DNA of 33,813 nt from Chloroflexota bacterium (GTDB taxonomy: Bacteria > Chloroflexota > UBA11872): NCBI GenBank assembly GCA_028874175.1, contig JAPPLN010000007.1, positions 1 through 33,813 on the forward strand, given 5' to 3'. Shown piece after piece: positions 7,263 to 16,582 of this stretch (position 1 is the first letter of the stretch; the number at the start of each line of letters is the position of its first letter). The notes beneath the pieces are model-generated. The model saw only the letters and a program-made list of their open reading frames with translations, searched no databases and was not told where the DNA came from. The position numbers were made by a program, and so were the translations under genes.

Positions 7263-9488
7263 ATGCTCACCAACCTTGACTCTCGGCTGGGGCCCATGCG
7301 CCAGAGCGCGATTTCCATCGGCTCTGTCTGCCTGAGTGCGCTCATCAGCGGGTTTACGGGCACCGTTCTCGTTGTTGGGGATCCGCTAAGAGCCGATGTT
7401 CCGGTGCTTACGGCCGCAGTCACAGCCAGCGTGCTAGCCGCAACCGTTTCGCTTCGCGCCAAGTATCTACCGCCCAGTGCGCGGCTGCGGTTTTCCATAG
7501 TGAACATCCTGATGGCCCTTCCATTGACCGGCATTGGAATCGCAATTCTCGCCAGCGACGAACTGGAGCAATTCGCAAGTCAGTCCAGCGCCCTGGGCTG
7601 GGCGCTTGCCGCAACCTTGCCGCTCCTTACCATGGCCGCCGCCAAGCAAGCCCATGGTTCAACGGTCGGGATTGACCCGGGATTCGGTGGAACGATTGGA
7701 GTCGCCAGTGCGGTTCTCCTGCACGTCGCCCAAGCCAGTACCTCCCCCTTTGATCCCGTATGGGCGCTAGCAGGTTTCGTAGGCGGCGCTTTGCTGCTCG
7801 GCGGAATAGCAAAACTGCCTCCGCAGCCACCTCAGCGCACACCAATAGGAACAACGTGGCGTTCATTCCCATCCTCCGCCGCCTTTGTAATGGCCATAGT
7901 CACTGCCTTTCCAGCCGCTCCTCGACACGAACTTGCCACATCGTCAAGTGCCCAGGTCTTGGCCATAACAATTGCTGGTTTGTTGCTAATGATTTCGATA
8001 ACCCTTTGGTGGGGCGAGGGAATACCCGTTCGCCCGACTCTATGGAGCAAGTTTCGCATGGCTGTGCACCAGGTTGTACCGGCGCTTACCGTCCTAACTC
8101 TGCTCACGATAGGCGGACTTCAGGCCGGATCTTACTCCGCGGTCACAATCGACGACTTAGGTCGTTTCATGGTCACGGCAGAGGCCCTTGCCACGAGCGG
8201 AGAATTCCCACTTTGGGGAAAGTTTTGGGTGTTGCCAAGCCTACCAATTGTCCTGCTCATATCCTTTGCATTTCTAGGCTACACATATCCGGCCGCACTG
8301 GCACCGATGTTCCTAGCAAACACATTGCTTCCATGGCTAATATATCGAAGCTCATTGGCCATGGGAACTCGCAAGACAATCGCATACGCCGTGTCGGTAC
8401 TAGCTGTCATCTTTCCTCCTGTTCAAATCTATAGTCTAGGTTCCGCCGAACCAGATCCAGTATTTATTGCGCTCCTGGCTGCCACTGCCTGGGCCTTTAT
8501 TCACACAATCAGAACGCCATACCCAAGATACTCGCTGCTCGTATTCGGCGGACTAGCGGCGGTCATGACTGCCACGCGACCTGAAGGGCCGCTGTATGGC
8601 GGCATGCTGATGCTGGCAGCCCTTCTCGCCATTCGATCGCGATGGGCCCTTGGGGGCAGCATGATATTCGGCACGCTTCTTCTTCCTCTTGTCGTCTACA
8701 GCCTCGTGCAAATTGGCCAACCGTGGCCAACTTCAGGCGAGACCATCTCACACACGACACTCTTCCGCAATGCCGGCGTTATCGGTGATGTAACTCTACC
8801 CAAGCTCAGTAAAATGCTGCTTCTGAATGACATTCGGTTTCCCCTTATAATCTTGGCTATTCTAACCCTGTTTTCGATTGGCTCTATTCATGCATGGCAC
8901 CGACATTGGGCGCTTGCTGCCTTACCTTTAGCAGCCATAATGAACATTGCAATAACGCTAGCAATCGTCGATAGCAGCACAACCGAAATTCGAGTATCGT
9001 TAGTTGAAGACTTCGTCCGTCACCGCTCCTATCCGATGCCGATCGTTGCAGCGCTTGCGGCAGCCGGAGTTAACGCTCTTGTTCAGCCGACCAAGCATCG
9101 CGAGACGCTCCAGACAATCCTTCGAGTATTTGGCATAGTTCTGGCGGTGTATCTGGCAGCCGGAAGTCTCTACGTCCTTGGCAAACCCGAGGGGTTTCAT
9201 CACGGTCCCGGCGTCAGTAGCCTGCTTCCAGCCAACATCCACGTCAACGCGCCCGAACTCTGGTCGAATCCCTTCCATCTTCCGGCCGGAGACTGGGACT
9301 TCATGAGCTTCCGGAGCCCGTTGTTTGCCTGGTACAAGCCATTTGACAACCACGGCAACACGACTGGCATGGCGTATCAGACTCTCACGGGTGCGATTGC
9401 CGCGCTGGGATTTGCCGCACTGCTTGCGGCAGCGCCAACTCGCCTTCCGCATGCGCTGTCGCGGAACGGTGAAACGGAAGGGCGATAG
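7263..9488 (+). CDS. Large polytopic membrane protein, GT-C glycosyltransferase-like
   Basis: About 740 residues with many hydrophobic segments (roughly 14-16) across the whole length. A luminal-type loop near residue 293 has the acidic motif TIDDLGRF, and a later segment has ATRPEGPLYGG; both recall GT-C fold glycosyltransferases (ArnT/PMT/GT39-like), which use polyprenyl-phosphate sugars. I cannot assign an exact family. It opens a same-strand series of polysaccharide genes, which supports a role in glycan transfer or polymerisation. The frame also starts with a GTG at 7257; I chose the ATG six bases later. Neither has a clear ribosome-binding site. The gene is visibly richer in A+T than its neighbours, which may indicate recent transfer. 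Confidence 0.65.
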   Translation: MLTNLDSRLGPMRQSAISIGSVCLSALISGFTGTVLVVGDPLRADVPVLTAAVTASVLAATVSLRAKYLPPSARLRFSIVNILMALPLTGIGIAILASDELEQFASQSSALGWALAATLPLLTMAAAKQAHGSTVGIDPGFGGTIGVASAVLLHVAQASTSPFDPVWALAGFVGGALLLGGIAKLPPQPPQRTPIGTTWRSFPSSAAFVMAIVTAFPAAPRHELATSSSAQVLAITIAGLLLMISITLWWGEGIPVRPTLWSKFRMAVHQVVPALTVLTLLTIGGLQAGSYSAVTIDDLGRFMVTAEALATSGEFPLWGKFWVLPSLPIVLLISFAFLGYTYPAALAPMFLANTLLPWLIYRSSLAMGTRKTIAYAVSVLAVIFPPVQIYSLGSAEPDPVFIALLAATAWAFIHTIRTPYPRYSLLVFGGLAAVMTATRPEGPLYGGMLMLAALLAIRSRWALGGSMIFGTLLLPLVVYSLVQIGQPWPTSGETISHTTLFRNAGVIGDVTLPKLSKMLLLNDIRFPLIILAILTLFSIGSIHAWHRHWALAALPLAAIMNIAITLAIVDSSTTEIRVSLVEDFVRHRSYPMPIVAALAAAGVNALVQPTKHRETLQTILRVFGIVLAVYLAAGSLYVLGKPEGFHHGPGVSSLLPANIHVNAPELWSNPFHLPAGDWDFMSFRSPLFAWYKPFDNHGNTTGMAYQTLTGAIAALGFAALLAAAPTRLPHALSRNGETEGR

Positions 9489-9648
9489 ACCGTCGGAACC
9501 AAGCCTTCAACGCTCTTCGCGAGTAACATTGCCTCCGAAGACCGAGCGGCGGCTAGGCCCGTGGATCCCCAGAGAGCCTAATCACACATACCGGGATGCG
9601 CCGTTTCATACTCTGAGACCCCTGATTAGGCTGGCTTGGCAGTTTGAT

Positions 9649-10797
9649 GTGCCCGTGACGCGCGTTGGATTGAATGCGTTGGTGCTGCGCACCGATGCGT
9701 CGTACCGCAATGCAGGGCCCAGTCGCTATGCGACGAATCTGGTGCAAGCCCTGCTTGCGCAGCCAAGCGCAAATCGATTCACGATTTTCCTGAACGAGCG
9801 GGTGCAGAGTCTCCCGTTCAAGCCGGCACAACCCGTACGGACCCTACGGACGAAGGCCCCGACGTCGCGAACCAGTGTGCGGGTGCTCTGGGAGCATCTC
9901 TTGGCGCCCTGGCACATTGGCGCCGCGCAGTTGGACGTTGTTCACTCCATGCTCAACGTCGTTCCGCTCGCAGCCCCAACGCGTCACGTTGTGACGGTGC
10001 ATGACCTTTCGTTCATTCGTGAGCCGAGGACCCATCCAACGCATCGACGCTGGTACCTGACTGCGGCAACGTGGCTCTCGGCACGACGTGCCAAGGCCGT
10101 GGTGGCGGACTCACACGCAACCAAGCAAGACGTCGTTGAACTGCTGGGCGTCCATCCGACGCGAGTGCACGTGGTCTATCCCGGAAGCGAGGCTGCTTTT
10201 CATCCGCGGCCGGATACGCGTGTACATGCATTTCGGCAAGAGAAGCGACTGGATCGACCATTCGTCCTATTCGTTGGGACATTGGAGCCGCGAAAAAACG
10301 TCGACGTGCTCGTAAGAGCCTTCGGCCGAGTAGCTCGGACCGGGTTTGAGGGTGATCTCGTCCTGGCCGGCGGCAGCGGCTGGGCGACCCAGGAAATAGA
10401 CACAGCCCTTAAGGAAAGTCCAGTGCGCAACCGGATTCACCGCATCGGTTATGTTAAGCAGGAAGACTTGCCGTACTGGTACTGTGCAGCCGACTTGGTC
10501 GTGTACCCCTCCAGCTATGAGGGCTTTGGCATTCCAGTGCTGGAAGCCATGGCCAGTGGCACGCCAGTCATCACCTCAAACCGGTCGTCGTTGCCCGAAG
10601 TCGCCGGTGACGCGGCCCTCACCGTGGACCCGCGCGACATTCACCAGTTGGCCGCCGCAATGTCAGCCGTCCTCGCATCGCCTGAGCAGCGCACGCAGAT
10701 GAGTGAACGCGGTCTTATCCAGGCCCGGCAATTCGACTGGACGGTAGCCGCCGAGCAATGCCTCAGTTTGTATCGACGCGCCCTCGACCCAAGCTGA
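9649..10797 (+). CDS. Glycosyltransferase family 4 (GT4)
   Basis: A 382-residue GT-B fold, retaining glycosyltransferase, probably acting at the cytoplasmic membrane face on a lipid-linked glycan. The N-terminal Rossmann domain opens with VGLNALVLRTD and GPSRYATNLVQAL. The C-terminal domain has FVLFVGTLEPRKNVDVLVRA, YCAADLVVYPS and the donor-binding EX7E motif in EGFGIPVLEAMASGTPVI, followed by SSLPEVAGDAAL. These are the diagnostic GT4 (WbaZ/PimB-like) motifs. The open frame runs back to 9325 inside the preceding gene, and that extension is not family-like; GTG at 9649 or 9655 are the reasonable starts, both with a poor ribosome-binding site. Its 3' end overlaps the next gene by 40 nt. Confidence 0.85.
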   Translation: MPVTRVGLNALVLRTDASYRNAGPSRYATNLVQALLAQPSANRFTIFLNERVQSLPFKPAQPVRTLRTKAPTSRTSVRVLWEHLLAPWHIGAAQLDVVHSMLNVVPLAAPTRHVVTVHDLSFIREPRTHPTHRRWYLTAATWLSARRAKAVVADSHATKQDVVELLGVHPTRVHVVYPGSEAAFHPRPDTRVHAFRQEKRLDRPFVLFVGTLEPRKNVDVLVRAFGRVARTGFEGDLVLAGGSGWATQEIDTALKESPVRNRIHRIGYVKQEDLPYWYCAADLVVYPSSYEGFGIPVLEAMASGTPVITSNRSSLPEVAGDAALTVDPRDIHQLAAAMSAVLASPEQRTQMSERGLIQARQFDWTVAAEQCLSLYRRALDPS

Positions 10798-12296
10798 CTC
10801 GCGTGGACAGTCGCCGGCCAACACCGCGGGCCGCTTCGGACGCGCGCTCAGCCCCCCGCCGGCGCCACCACCACGTAGCCTGGCGATTCTTGGCCTCGCC
10901 ACGAGTACTTGCGCTTGGAGACCTTGCGCTGCTCTTCGGCGCATTCCTCCTTGCGTATACGGCTCGCTACACGTGGCGACTAGGTCCCGCGCTCAATGAG
11001 TTTCAATTCACCCCGCTCGACGCCTATTGGGTTGTCGCCGGGTTGTTCATACCGGTCACGCTGCTCAGCTTTGCGAGTTTGGGCCGCTACCAACGACACC
11101 GAGGCACCTCTCTCTTGGAAGACCTGGGCCGGATAGCCGTTGGGACGCTCATCGGAACAGCGGCGGTGATCGTTGTGTTCTTTGTCTCGCGCCCTGTGTT
11201 CTTCTCCCGACTGATGTTTCTCTACCTGGGTACCTTTGGCCTCGGATTGGCCCTCGTCTGGGTGCTGGTGCGACGCGTGGGGTTGGGGTTGCTGCGCCGA
11301 GCCGGCTATGACAACCAACGCATCCTGGTGGTGGGCGGCGGAGCGGTCGCCAAATTCCTGATGCAGCAACTCACGGCTAACCGGAGCCTGGGAAACCGTG
11401 TCATCGGATATCTGGACTCGAACGACAATGGGACGAGCACCGCCTTCGGCCGATTCGCACGGCTGGGAACCGTGGACGACTTAGCTGAAGTGATTGAGTC
11501 CGAACCCGTGGACGTGGTTTACGCCGCGCTCCCTTCAAGCGTGCAGCATGAACTTGCGCCTGTCATCGAGCGGTGTCGCCGACAGGGTGTGCAGTTTCGC
11601 GTGGTGCCCGACCTGCTCGAAGCCCAGTTTGGGCGCATGGACATCCACCCAGTAGCCGGGATTCCGCTGGTGACCCTGCGCGAACCGGAGATTACCGGGT
11701 TCCGATACCTGCAGAAACGCGCCTTGGACTTGACGGTTAGCCTGCTTGGACTTCTGTTGACGGCGCCACTGTGGCTCGTGATTGGACTGGCTATTCGGCT
11801 GGATTCCCCCGGGCCGATTCTGTTTTGCCAAACGCGAATCGGGCGAGATGGGCAGTCGTTTCGCGTGTTGAAGTTCCGGTCAATGGTGCAAGACGCGGAG
11901 GCTCGGAAGCGTGATCTATTCGAGGATGAGACGCATCCGCTGCTGTTCAAGGCGCCCGACGACCAACGCCGCACACGCATCGGCCGAATCCTTCGCCGAA
12001 TGAGCGTGGACGAACTACCTCAGCTGCTGAACGTGCTGGTAGGCCACATGAGCCTGGTTGGGCCACGCGCGCAGGTGCCCGACGAAGTGGCGCAGTACGA
12101 CACATGGGCACGACACCGCCTGCGAGTCCTGCCCGGCTTGACCGGCCTGTGGCAGGTCAGCGGACGCAGCGACTTGGGCTTCGACGAAATGGTGATGTTG
12201 GACACTTTTTATGTCTCCAATTGGTCGCTGGGCCTGGACCTTCGCATCCTCCTGCAGACCATTCCAACCGTCCTGAGCGGACGCGGCGCGTATTGA
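10758..12296 (+). CDS. Polyprenyl-phosphate sugar-1-phosphate transferase (WbaP/ExoY-type)
   Basis: A 512-residue initiating enzyme that moves a sugar-1-phosphate from a nucleotide sugar to undecaprenyl phosphate, the first step of repeat-unit assembly. The N-terminal half has four to five membrane segments (residues 45-170) and a Rossmann-like domain (RILVVGGGAVAKFL, about residue 190). The C-terminal catalytic domain is complete: a membrane re-entrant helix (ALDLTVSLLGLLLTAPLW), QTRIGRDGQSFRVLKFRSM, DELPQLLNVLVGHMSLVGPR, then PGLTGLWQVSGR and YVSNWSLGLDLRILLQT. The length is normal for the long PglC/WbaP superfamily branch. The ATG at 10758 overlaps the preceding gene; an in-frame GTG at 10803 would remove the overlap and keep all domains. 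Confidence 0.92.
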   Translation: MPQFVSTRPRPKLTRVDSRRPTPRAASDARSAPRRRHHHVAWRFLASPRVLALGDLALLFGAFLLAYTARYTWRLGPALNEFQFTPLDAYWVVAGLFIPVTLLSFASLGRYQRHRGTSLLEDLGRIAVGTLIGTAAVIVVFFVSRPVFFSRLMFLYLGTFGLGLALVWVLVRRVGLGLLRRAGYDNQRILVVGGGAVAKFLMQQLTANRSLGNRVIGYLDSNDNGTSTAFGRFARLGTVDDLAEVIESEPVDVVYAALPSSVQHELAPVIERCRRQGVQFRVVPDLLEAQFGRMDIHPVAGIPLVTLREPEITGFRYLQKRALDLTVSLLGLLLTAPLWLVIGLAIRLDSPGPILFCQTRIGRDGQSFRVLKFRSMVQDAEARKRDLFEDETHPLLFKAPDDQRRTRIGRILRRMSVDELPQLLNVLVGHMSLVGPRAQVPDEVAQYDTWARHRLRVLPGLTGLWQVSGRSDLGFDEMVMLDTFYVSNWSLGLDLRILLQTIPTVLSGRGAY

Positions 12297-12312
12297 AACG
12301 GATCGCGGGGCC

Positions 12313-13434
12313 GTGACGGGCCCGCGTACGGCGCTGGTCCATGACTGGCTCAATCAGCAGGGCGGCGCCGAGAACGTGTTGGCTGAGCTGCACGGCCTGT
12401 TTCCGACGGCACCAGTGTTCACATCCTTTTACGACCCGGCGCTGGTTGATCCAGTCTTTGAGCGCTTGGACATTCGGCGCACGTGGCTCCAGCGGTTTCC
12501 GCTCTGGCGGACCAACCACCAGGCGCTGTTGCCCTTTTACCCACTGGCCTTCGGCAGCCTCCGGATTCCGGAGGCCGACCTAGTAATCAGCAATTCCAGC
12601 GCCTTTTGCAAAGGCGTGCGCACTCCGCCGCAAGCCGTTCACGTGTGCTATTGCCTGACACCCACGCGATTTCTGTGGATGCCGGAGGTATATCTTGCCG
12701 GCGAGAGGGCGCCCGTGTGGTCACGCGTGCTTCTCCCGCCCGTCCTAGCCTGGGCACGTCGCTGGGATCGCCAGGCGGCACAGCGAGTCACGCAGTTCTT
12801 GGCAATATCGACAGCGGTGGCTCAGCGGATCCGCAGGTTCTACGGACGATCATCACGCATCGTCTATCCGCCGGTGGACGTGGACCGCTTCAAACCGACG
12901 ACCGACGTGGGCGACGCCTTCCTAATCGTGTCGCGCCTGATTCCTTACAAGCGTATCGATTTGGCGGTACGCGCCTGCACCGAACTCGGGCTGCCGCTGC
13001 GGATCGTGGGGAGCGGGCGCGCCGAAGCCGACCTTCGGGCGCTGGCGGGGCCGACCGTCAGGTTTCTTGGTAGGCTGCCCGACCGCGACGTGAGCGTGGA
13101 AATGGCGCGCTGCCGAGCGTTGCTGTTTCCGGGTGATGAGGACTTCGGAATCACCCCGGTCGAAGCCCAGGCCGCCGGCCGGCCCGTCGTGGCCTACGGC
13201 TCAGGTGGGGCGCTGGATACAGTGATCGACGGCAAGACAGGCATCCTTTTTCGCGAGCAGACGGTTGCATCGCTAGGGGCCGCCCTGCGTCAAGTTCAAA
13301 CGATGACCTTCCATACAGACGCCCTCGTGGCCAACGCGCGCCGGTTCAGCCGTCAGAACTTCCGTCGCACCCTGCTCGAAGCCGTGAACGACACGCTCAA
13401 GGGGCACGGCCGACCGCCCGTTCCCGACGTCTGA
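12313..13434 (+). CDS. Glycosyltransferase family 4 (GT4)
   Basis: A 373-residue GT-B glycosyltransferase. The N-terminus (ALVHDWLNQQGGAENVLAEL) is the standard opening of a group of capsule and O-antigen mannosyl- or rhamnosyltransferases, followed by CYCLTPTRFLWMP. The C-terminal domain has FLIVSRLIPYKRIDLAVRAC, then FLGRLPD and the EX7E-type donor site EDFGITPVEAQAAGRPVVAY. The acceptor and donor cannot be told from the sequence. It starts at a GTG 16 nt after the sugar transferase stop, and its TGA overlaps the next ATG (TGATG at 13432-13436), so translational coupling with the Wzz-like gene is likely. Confidence 0.88.
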   Translation: MTGPRTALVHDWLNQQGGAENVLAELHGLFPTAPVFTSFYDPALVDPVFERLDIRRTWLQRFPLWRTNHQALLPFYPLAFGSLRIPEADLVISNSSAFCKGVRTPPQAVHVCYCLTPTRFLWMPEVYLAGERAPVWSRVLLPPVLAWARRWDRQAAQRVTQFLAISTAVAQRIRRFYGRSSRIVYPPVDVDRFKPTTDVGDAFLIVSRLIPYKRIDLAVRACTELGLPLRIVGSGRAEADLRALAGPTVRFLGRLPDRDVSVEMARCRALLFPGDEDFGITPVEAQAAGRPVVAYGSGGALDTVIDGKTGILFREQTVASLGAALRQVQTMTFHTDALVANARRFSRQNFRRTLLEAVNDTLKGHGRPPVPDV

Positions 13435-14102
13435 TGTCGACCGAACGCGTCGGCCGGATTCTGGGACGTTGGTGGTGGTTCATCAGCGCGGTCACGATCG
13501 CCACGCTGGTTGGATCGCTCCTCTGGCAGGCCTTCGGTCCAGTGAACTACGAGGCTGAAGCCGAGTTGCTGTTGGTACTGGAATTGCCGCCAGACAGCGA
13601 GGACCGCCAGTTCGGGATCGAGAACAGCCGGGCCCAGGCATCGACGGTCGTAATCGACGACCTGGTCCGGCTGGCGCGGGGTCGCAGCTTCCTCCGCGAG
13701 GTCGCGGAGGCCGCGGCCGAGGAAGGCGTCGCGGTTGACCTGGAAGTGCTGGCCAGCACGATTGACGTCTTTCCTCTGGCGCGGGGGCTACGGCTTGAGC
13801 TGAGCTGGGAGGACCGTTCGGTACAAACCATCATCGACGCTGCGGCGAAGCTGCTGGTCGAAGATCAGACCAGGCTGTATCCCAGCCTGAGCGAGTTGGG
13901 AACCCTGCGCCTGATCGACAAGACGGACGAAGCCGCTCGACCGCGGCTGGTGTTTGTGATTCTCAATGCGGCTCTGGCCACCTTGGCCGCGCTGCTGGCG
14001 GCCGTGTTTGTGGTGCTGGTGGTTGACTGGCGGCTGAACCGGCTGTTTGCGGATGACGTGCCTGATTTGCTGGATACGACGGTGATAGGAACAGTGCGGT
14101 GA
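13434..14102 (+). CDS. Wzz-like chain-length determinant / polysaccharide co-polymerase (first copy)
   Basis: A 222-residue membrane protein with the two-helix topology of polysaccharide co-polymerases: TM1 at about residues 15-33 (WWWFISAVTIATLVGSLLW), an extracytoplasmic region with strands and helices (residues 35-165) beginning YEAEAELLLVLELP, and TM2 at about residues 172-198. The extracytoplasmic part is short for a full Wzz and lacks the long coiled coil. In Gram-positive-like systems the CapA/CpsC adaptor partners a separate CpsD kinase, which fits the CpsD-like gene two genes on. It overlaps the previous gene by 1 nt and the next by 4 nt. Confidence 0.75.
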   Translation: MSTERVGRILGRWWWFISAVTIATLVGSLLWQAFGPVNYEAEAELLLVLELPPDSEDRQFGIENSRAQASTVVIDDLVRLARGRSFLREVAEAAAEEGVAVDLEVLASTIDVFPLARGLRLELSWEDRSVQTIIDAAAKLLVEDQTRLYPSLSELGTLRLIDKTDEAARPRLVFVILNAALATLAALLAAVFVVLVVDWRLNRLFADDVPDLLDTTVIGTVR

Positions 14103-14707
14103 AGACAGATAGTCCGTCGCCCCCAGCACAACCGCCCCTGCGCCTCTATTTGGTTGGCGGAGCCGCAGCCGCCGTCGTGGCCGCGGTGATTGCACTTATC
14201 GTCGTGCTGGTGGCGACGCCGGTCTATCGGGCGTCGACTGACGTATCGATCCGGCCGCGGATTGCCGATCTTGGGGCGGCGGAGGCTTCGGCACGGCTGA
14301 TTCGCAACTACGCCGCCTGGGTGGCCTCGGAGGCCTACGCCTCTCGGCTGCCTGAGGCTGAGCGCGGCGGGCTGTCCGATGAGGAGATCGTCCGCAACGT
14401 CCGCACGAACGGCGACGGCGACCGGCTCGTGGTCACGATTCAGTCTGAGGACTCGAACGCAGCACGAGCCGCCGCGACGGTGAATGGGTTGGCGGCGTTA
14501 CTGGTGGCGGAGGTGGCGACGCCGGAGCGACTGAATGATCGGGAGCGTGGTCTTGAGGTGGCGGTAATCGACCCAGCGCGGGCGCCGGGGGCGCCGGTGT
14601 GGCCGCGGGTTGAGGTTGCGTTGCCGATCGCCGCCGTGCTGGGCGCGGTGTTGGGCGTTGTGGCGATCTGGCTGGTTTGGCCGCTGACGCGAGTTTCTCG
14701 TGGCTGA
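14099..14707 (+). CDS. Wzz-like polysaccharide co-polymerase (second copy)
   Basis: A 202-residue membrane protein with the same two-helix plan as its upstream neighbour: TM1 at about residues 17-40 (GGAAAAVVAAVIALIVVLV), an extracytoplasmic domain beginning TPVYRASTDVSIRPR, a helix rich in Ala, and TM2 at about residues 172-193. The motif VYRA(S/T)..(V/L).I after TM1 is typical of Wzz/CpsC proteins. The two copies differ strongly, so this is an old pair that may form a hetero-oligomer (inference). It starts at a GTG inside a GTGA overlap with the first copy and overlaps the CpsD-like gene by 8 nt, so the three are almost certainly co-translated. Confidence 0.75.
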   Translation: MKTDSPSPPAQPPLRLYLVGGAAAAVVAAVIALIVVLVATPVYRASTDVSIRPRIADLGAAEASARLIRNYAAWVASEAYASRLPEAERGGLSDEEIVRNVRTNGDGDRLVVTIQSEDSNAARAAATVNGLAALLVAEVATPERLNDRERGLEVAVIDPARAPGAPVWPRVEVALPIAAVLGAVLGVVAIWLVWPLTRVSRG

Positions 14708-15263
14708 CCCCAGAATCCTCGCCGACTTGCCGGCTGACGACGCGCTTGCCGAGGGCTTTACGGAATTGCGGGCTAACGCGCTGGTGGCGCTGGGTGAGCG
14801 GGCGCATGCCATCGTGGCGGTGACGAGTTCGCACGCCGAGGAGCCGCGGCGGCATGTGGCGGCGCATCTGGCCGCTGCGCTGGCGCAGACGGGCCGGCGC
14901 GTGCTGCTGGTTGATGCAGACGTCGACGGCGCGGCCAGCGAAGGTGAGTCGGAAGCGCGCACCGTGCCGGCGAACCTGTCAGTTCTGACGGCTGAGGCCG
15001 TCCGGGCCGGCGATCCGGCGTTGCTTTCCGGGGCAGTGTTTCTGGCCTGGTTGCGTGGCGAGGCGGAGGCGCACGACCTGGTGATCGTGGCGGCGCCGCC
15101 GCTGCTGGATGTGCCGGATGGGCGGGCGGTGGCGGCGCGGGCGGATGGGGTGCTGCTGGTTGTGGTGCATGCGCGGACGAATCGGGACGACGCGATCCGG
15201 GCTCGAGCGATCCTGCGGGAGGCCGGCGCGAACCTGCTGGGAGCGGTGGTCGTCGAAGGCTAG
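14700..15263 (+). CDS. CpsD/CapB-like BY-kinase homologue without a Walker A lysine
   Basis: A 187-residue protein with the ParA/MinD-like fold of bacterial tyrosine kinases that partner Wzz/CpsC. The opening helix (EGFTELRANALVAL) and strand (HAIVAVTSS) match CpsD, and the Walker A' strand VLLVDADVDG and the Walker B-like DLVIVAAPPLLDVPDG are present. The expected P-loop (GEGKS/T) is replaced by HAEEPRRHVA, with no glycine-lysine pair. The usual C-terminal Tyr cluster is also absent. It is therefore probably a pseudokinase that retains a structural or regulatory role with the two upstream Wzz-like proteins. Its stop overlaps that of the convergent aldo/keto reductase by 3 nt. Confidence 0.8.
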   Translation: MADPRILADLPADDALAEGFTELRANALVALGERAHAIVAVTSSHAEEPRRHVAAHLAAALAQTGRRVLLVDADVDGAASEGESEARTVPANLSVLTAEAVRAGDPALLSGAVFLAWLRGEAEAHDLVIVAAPPLLDVPDGRAVAARADGVLLVVVHARTNRDDAIRARAILREAGANLLGAVVVEG

Positions 15264-16279
15264 GTCCGGCGGCCCGGCCCCTCCGCGGTGGTGGTAGGCG
15301 ACCCGCCGGCGAGAAGGCGCTGGTAGGCCTCGAAGGTTGCCTCGTTTGGAGCGGACATCAGACCGTCGGGCAGATCGGCTTCCAGAGCGGCGACGGCGGC
15401 ATCGACCTCGGCCGGGGTGCGGAAGCCGACCAGGGCGGTGGAGATGGCCGGTTCGTCGAGGACCCAGCGCAGGGCGAGTTGGGGCGTGGTGAGGCCGACT
15501 TGCTCGGCGGCGGCGGTGACTTCGTCCACGGCCTCGAGGGTTTCAGGCAGGTAGTCGGGATGGAACAGCGGGAGGCCGAAGGCGACTCCCGTCCCGCGCC
15601 AGTCGCCTTCTTCGAACTGGTGGTCAGGCTTGAAGGCGCCGGTGAGGACGCCGTGGGCGAGGGAGCCGTAGGCCATGACGCCGATGCCGTTGGCGGCGCA
15701 GTAGGGAATGATCTCGTCGGCGTGGCGGCGGTCGAGCATGTGGTAGCCGACCTGGTTGGCCACGATCGGGGAGACAGCGAGGGCTTCGTCCATGAGCGAC
15801 GTTGAGAAGTTTGAGACACCGACGTGGCCGATCTTGCCTTCGGCCTTGAGGTCTTCCATGGCCCGCATGGTTTCGTCCCTGGGCGTGTCGAAGTCGGGCC
15901 AGTGGATGAGGTAGACGTCGATGAAGTCGGTGCCGAGGGCCTTGAGGCTGAATTCGCACTGGGATTTGATGGTCTCGGGGCGTGAGTCGCGATAGAAGGC
16001 GTCGGGGTTGTCGGGCTGGGGGACGACGCCGGTCTTGGTGACGACGACGATGTCGTCCCAGTGCCCCTGGAGGGCGTTGCCCATGAGGGACTCAGAGGTG
16101 CCGAGGCCGTAGGCGACGGCGGTGTCGAAGAGGGTGACGCCGAGATCGAGGGCGCGGCCGATGGCTGCGGTGGCCTGATCGTTGTCGATGGAGCCGTAGC
16201 GGGCGCCGCCCATGGGCCAGCCGCCGAAGCCGAGGGCGGAGACTTCAGGGCCGGTGTTGCCGAGTTTGCGGTATTGCAT
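15260..16279 (-). CDS. Aldo/keto reductase family oxidoreductase
   Basis: A 339-residue NAD(P)-dependent (beta/alpha)8 oxidoreductase of the AKR superfamily, close in style to the L-galactose/D-threo-aldose dehydrogenase group. The start MQYRKLGNTGPEVSALGFGG is canonical. The catalytic tetrad is visible: Asp and Tyr in LFDTAVAYGLGTSE, Lys in VVVTKTG and His in VYLIHWPDFD. The substrate-site helix GKIGHVGVSNFS and the C-terminal cofactor motif ALVGFRTPAEVDAAV are intact. The frame extends to 16417, but the ATG at 16279 gives the canonical N-terminus and has a GAGGGA ribosome-binding site 9 nt upstream. It is convergent with the polysaccharide cluster and appears monocistronic. The physiological substrate is unknown. 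Confidence 0.93.
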   Translation of the reverse strand: MQYRKLGNTGPEVSALGFGGWPMGGARYGSIDNDQATAAIGRALDLGVTLFDTAVAYGLGTSESLMGNALQGHWDDIVVVTKTGVVPQPDNPDAFYRDSRPETIKSQCEFSLKALGTDFIDVYLIHWPDFDTPRDETMRAMEDLKAEGKIGHVGVSNFSTSLMDEALAVSPIVANQVGYHMLDRRHADEIIPYCAANGIGVMAYGSLAHGVLTGAFKPDHQFEEGDWRGTGVAFGLPLFHPDYLPETLEAVDEVTAAAEQVGLTTPQLALRWVLDEPAISTALVGFRTPAEVDAAVAALEADLPDGLMSAPNEATFEAYQRLLAGGSPTTTAEGPGRRT

Positions 16280-16582
16280 GGTTTGGGTTCCCTCGTTGAG
16301 TGTTGCCGCACTATGGCGGGGCGGGGTTGGGGAGTCAATCGGCGGGGGGCTTGTGCGCACGTAAGAGTTTTTTCCAAAAAACTCTTGAGGGCGGGGGGCG
16401 TCGGATTTGGGTTGCAACGGGGCGGTTGTCGGGACGTGCTAGACTGGGTGAGCTGGACGGGCTGGGGAGGGTCGAGGAGACGGGGGGCTGCGTCGTGCCC
16501 GCAGTGCTGGTTTCCGCGGGGTCCTGGCTGAAGACGCCGGGATGACGGGAGAGAGACGGCGGGGTTGGGGAGCGAAGACTGT

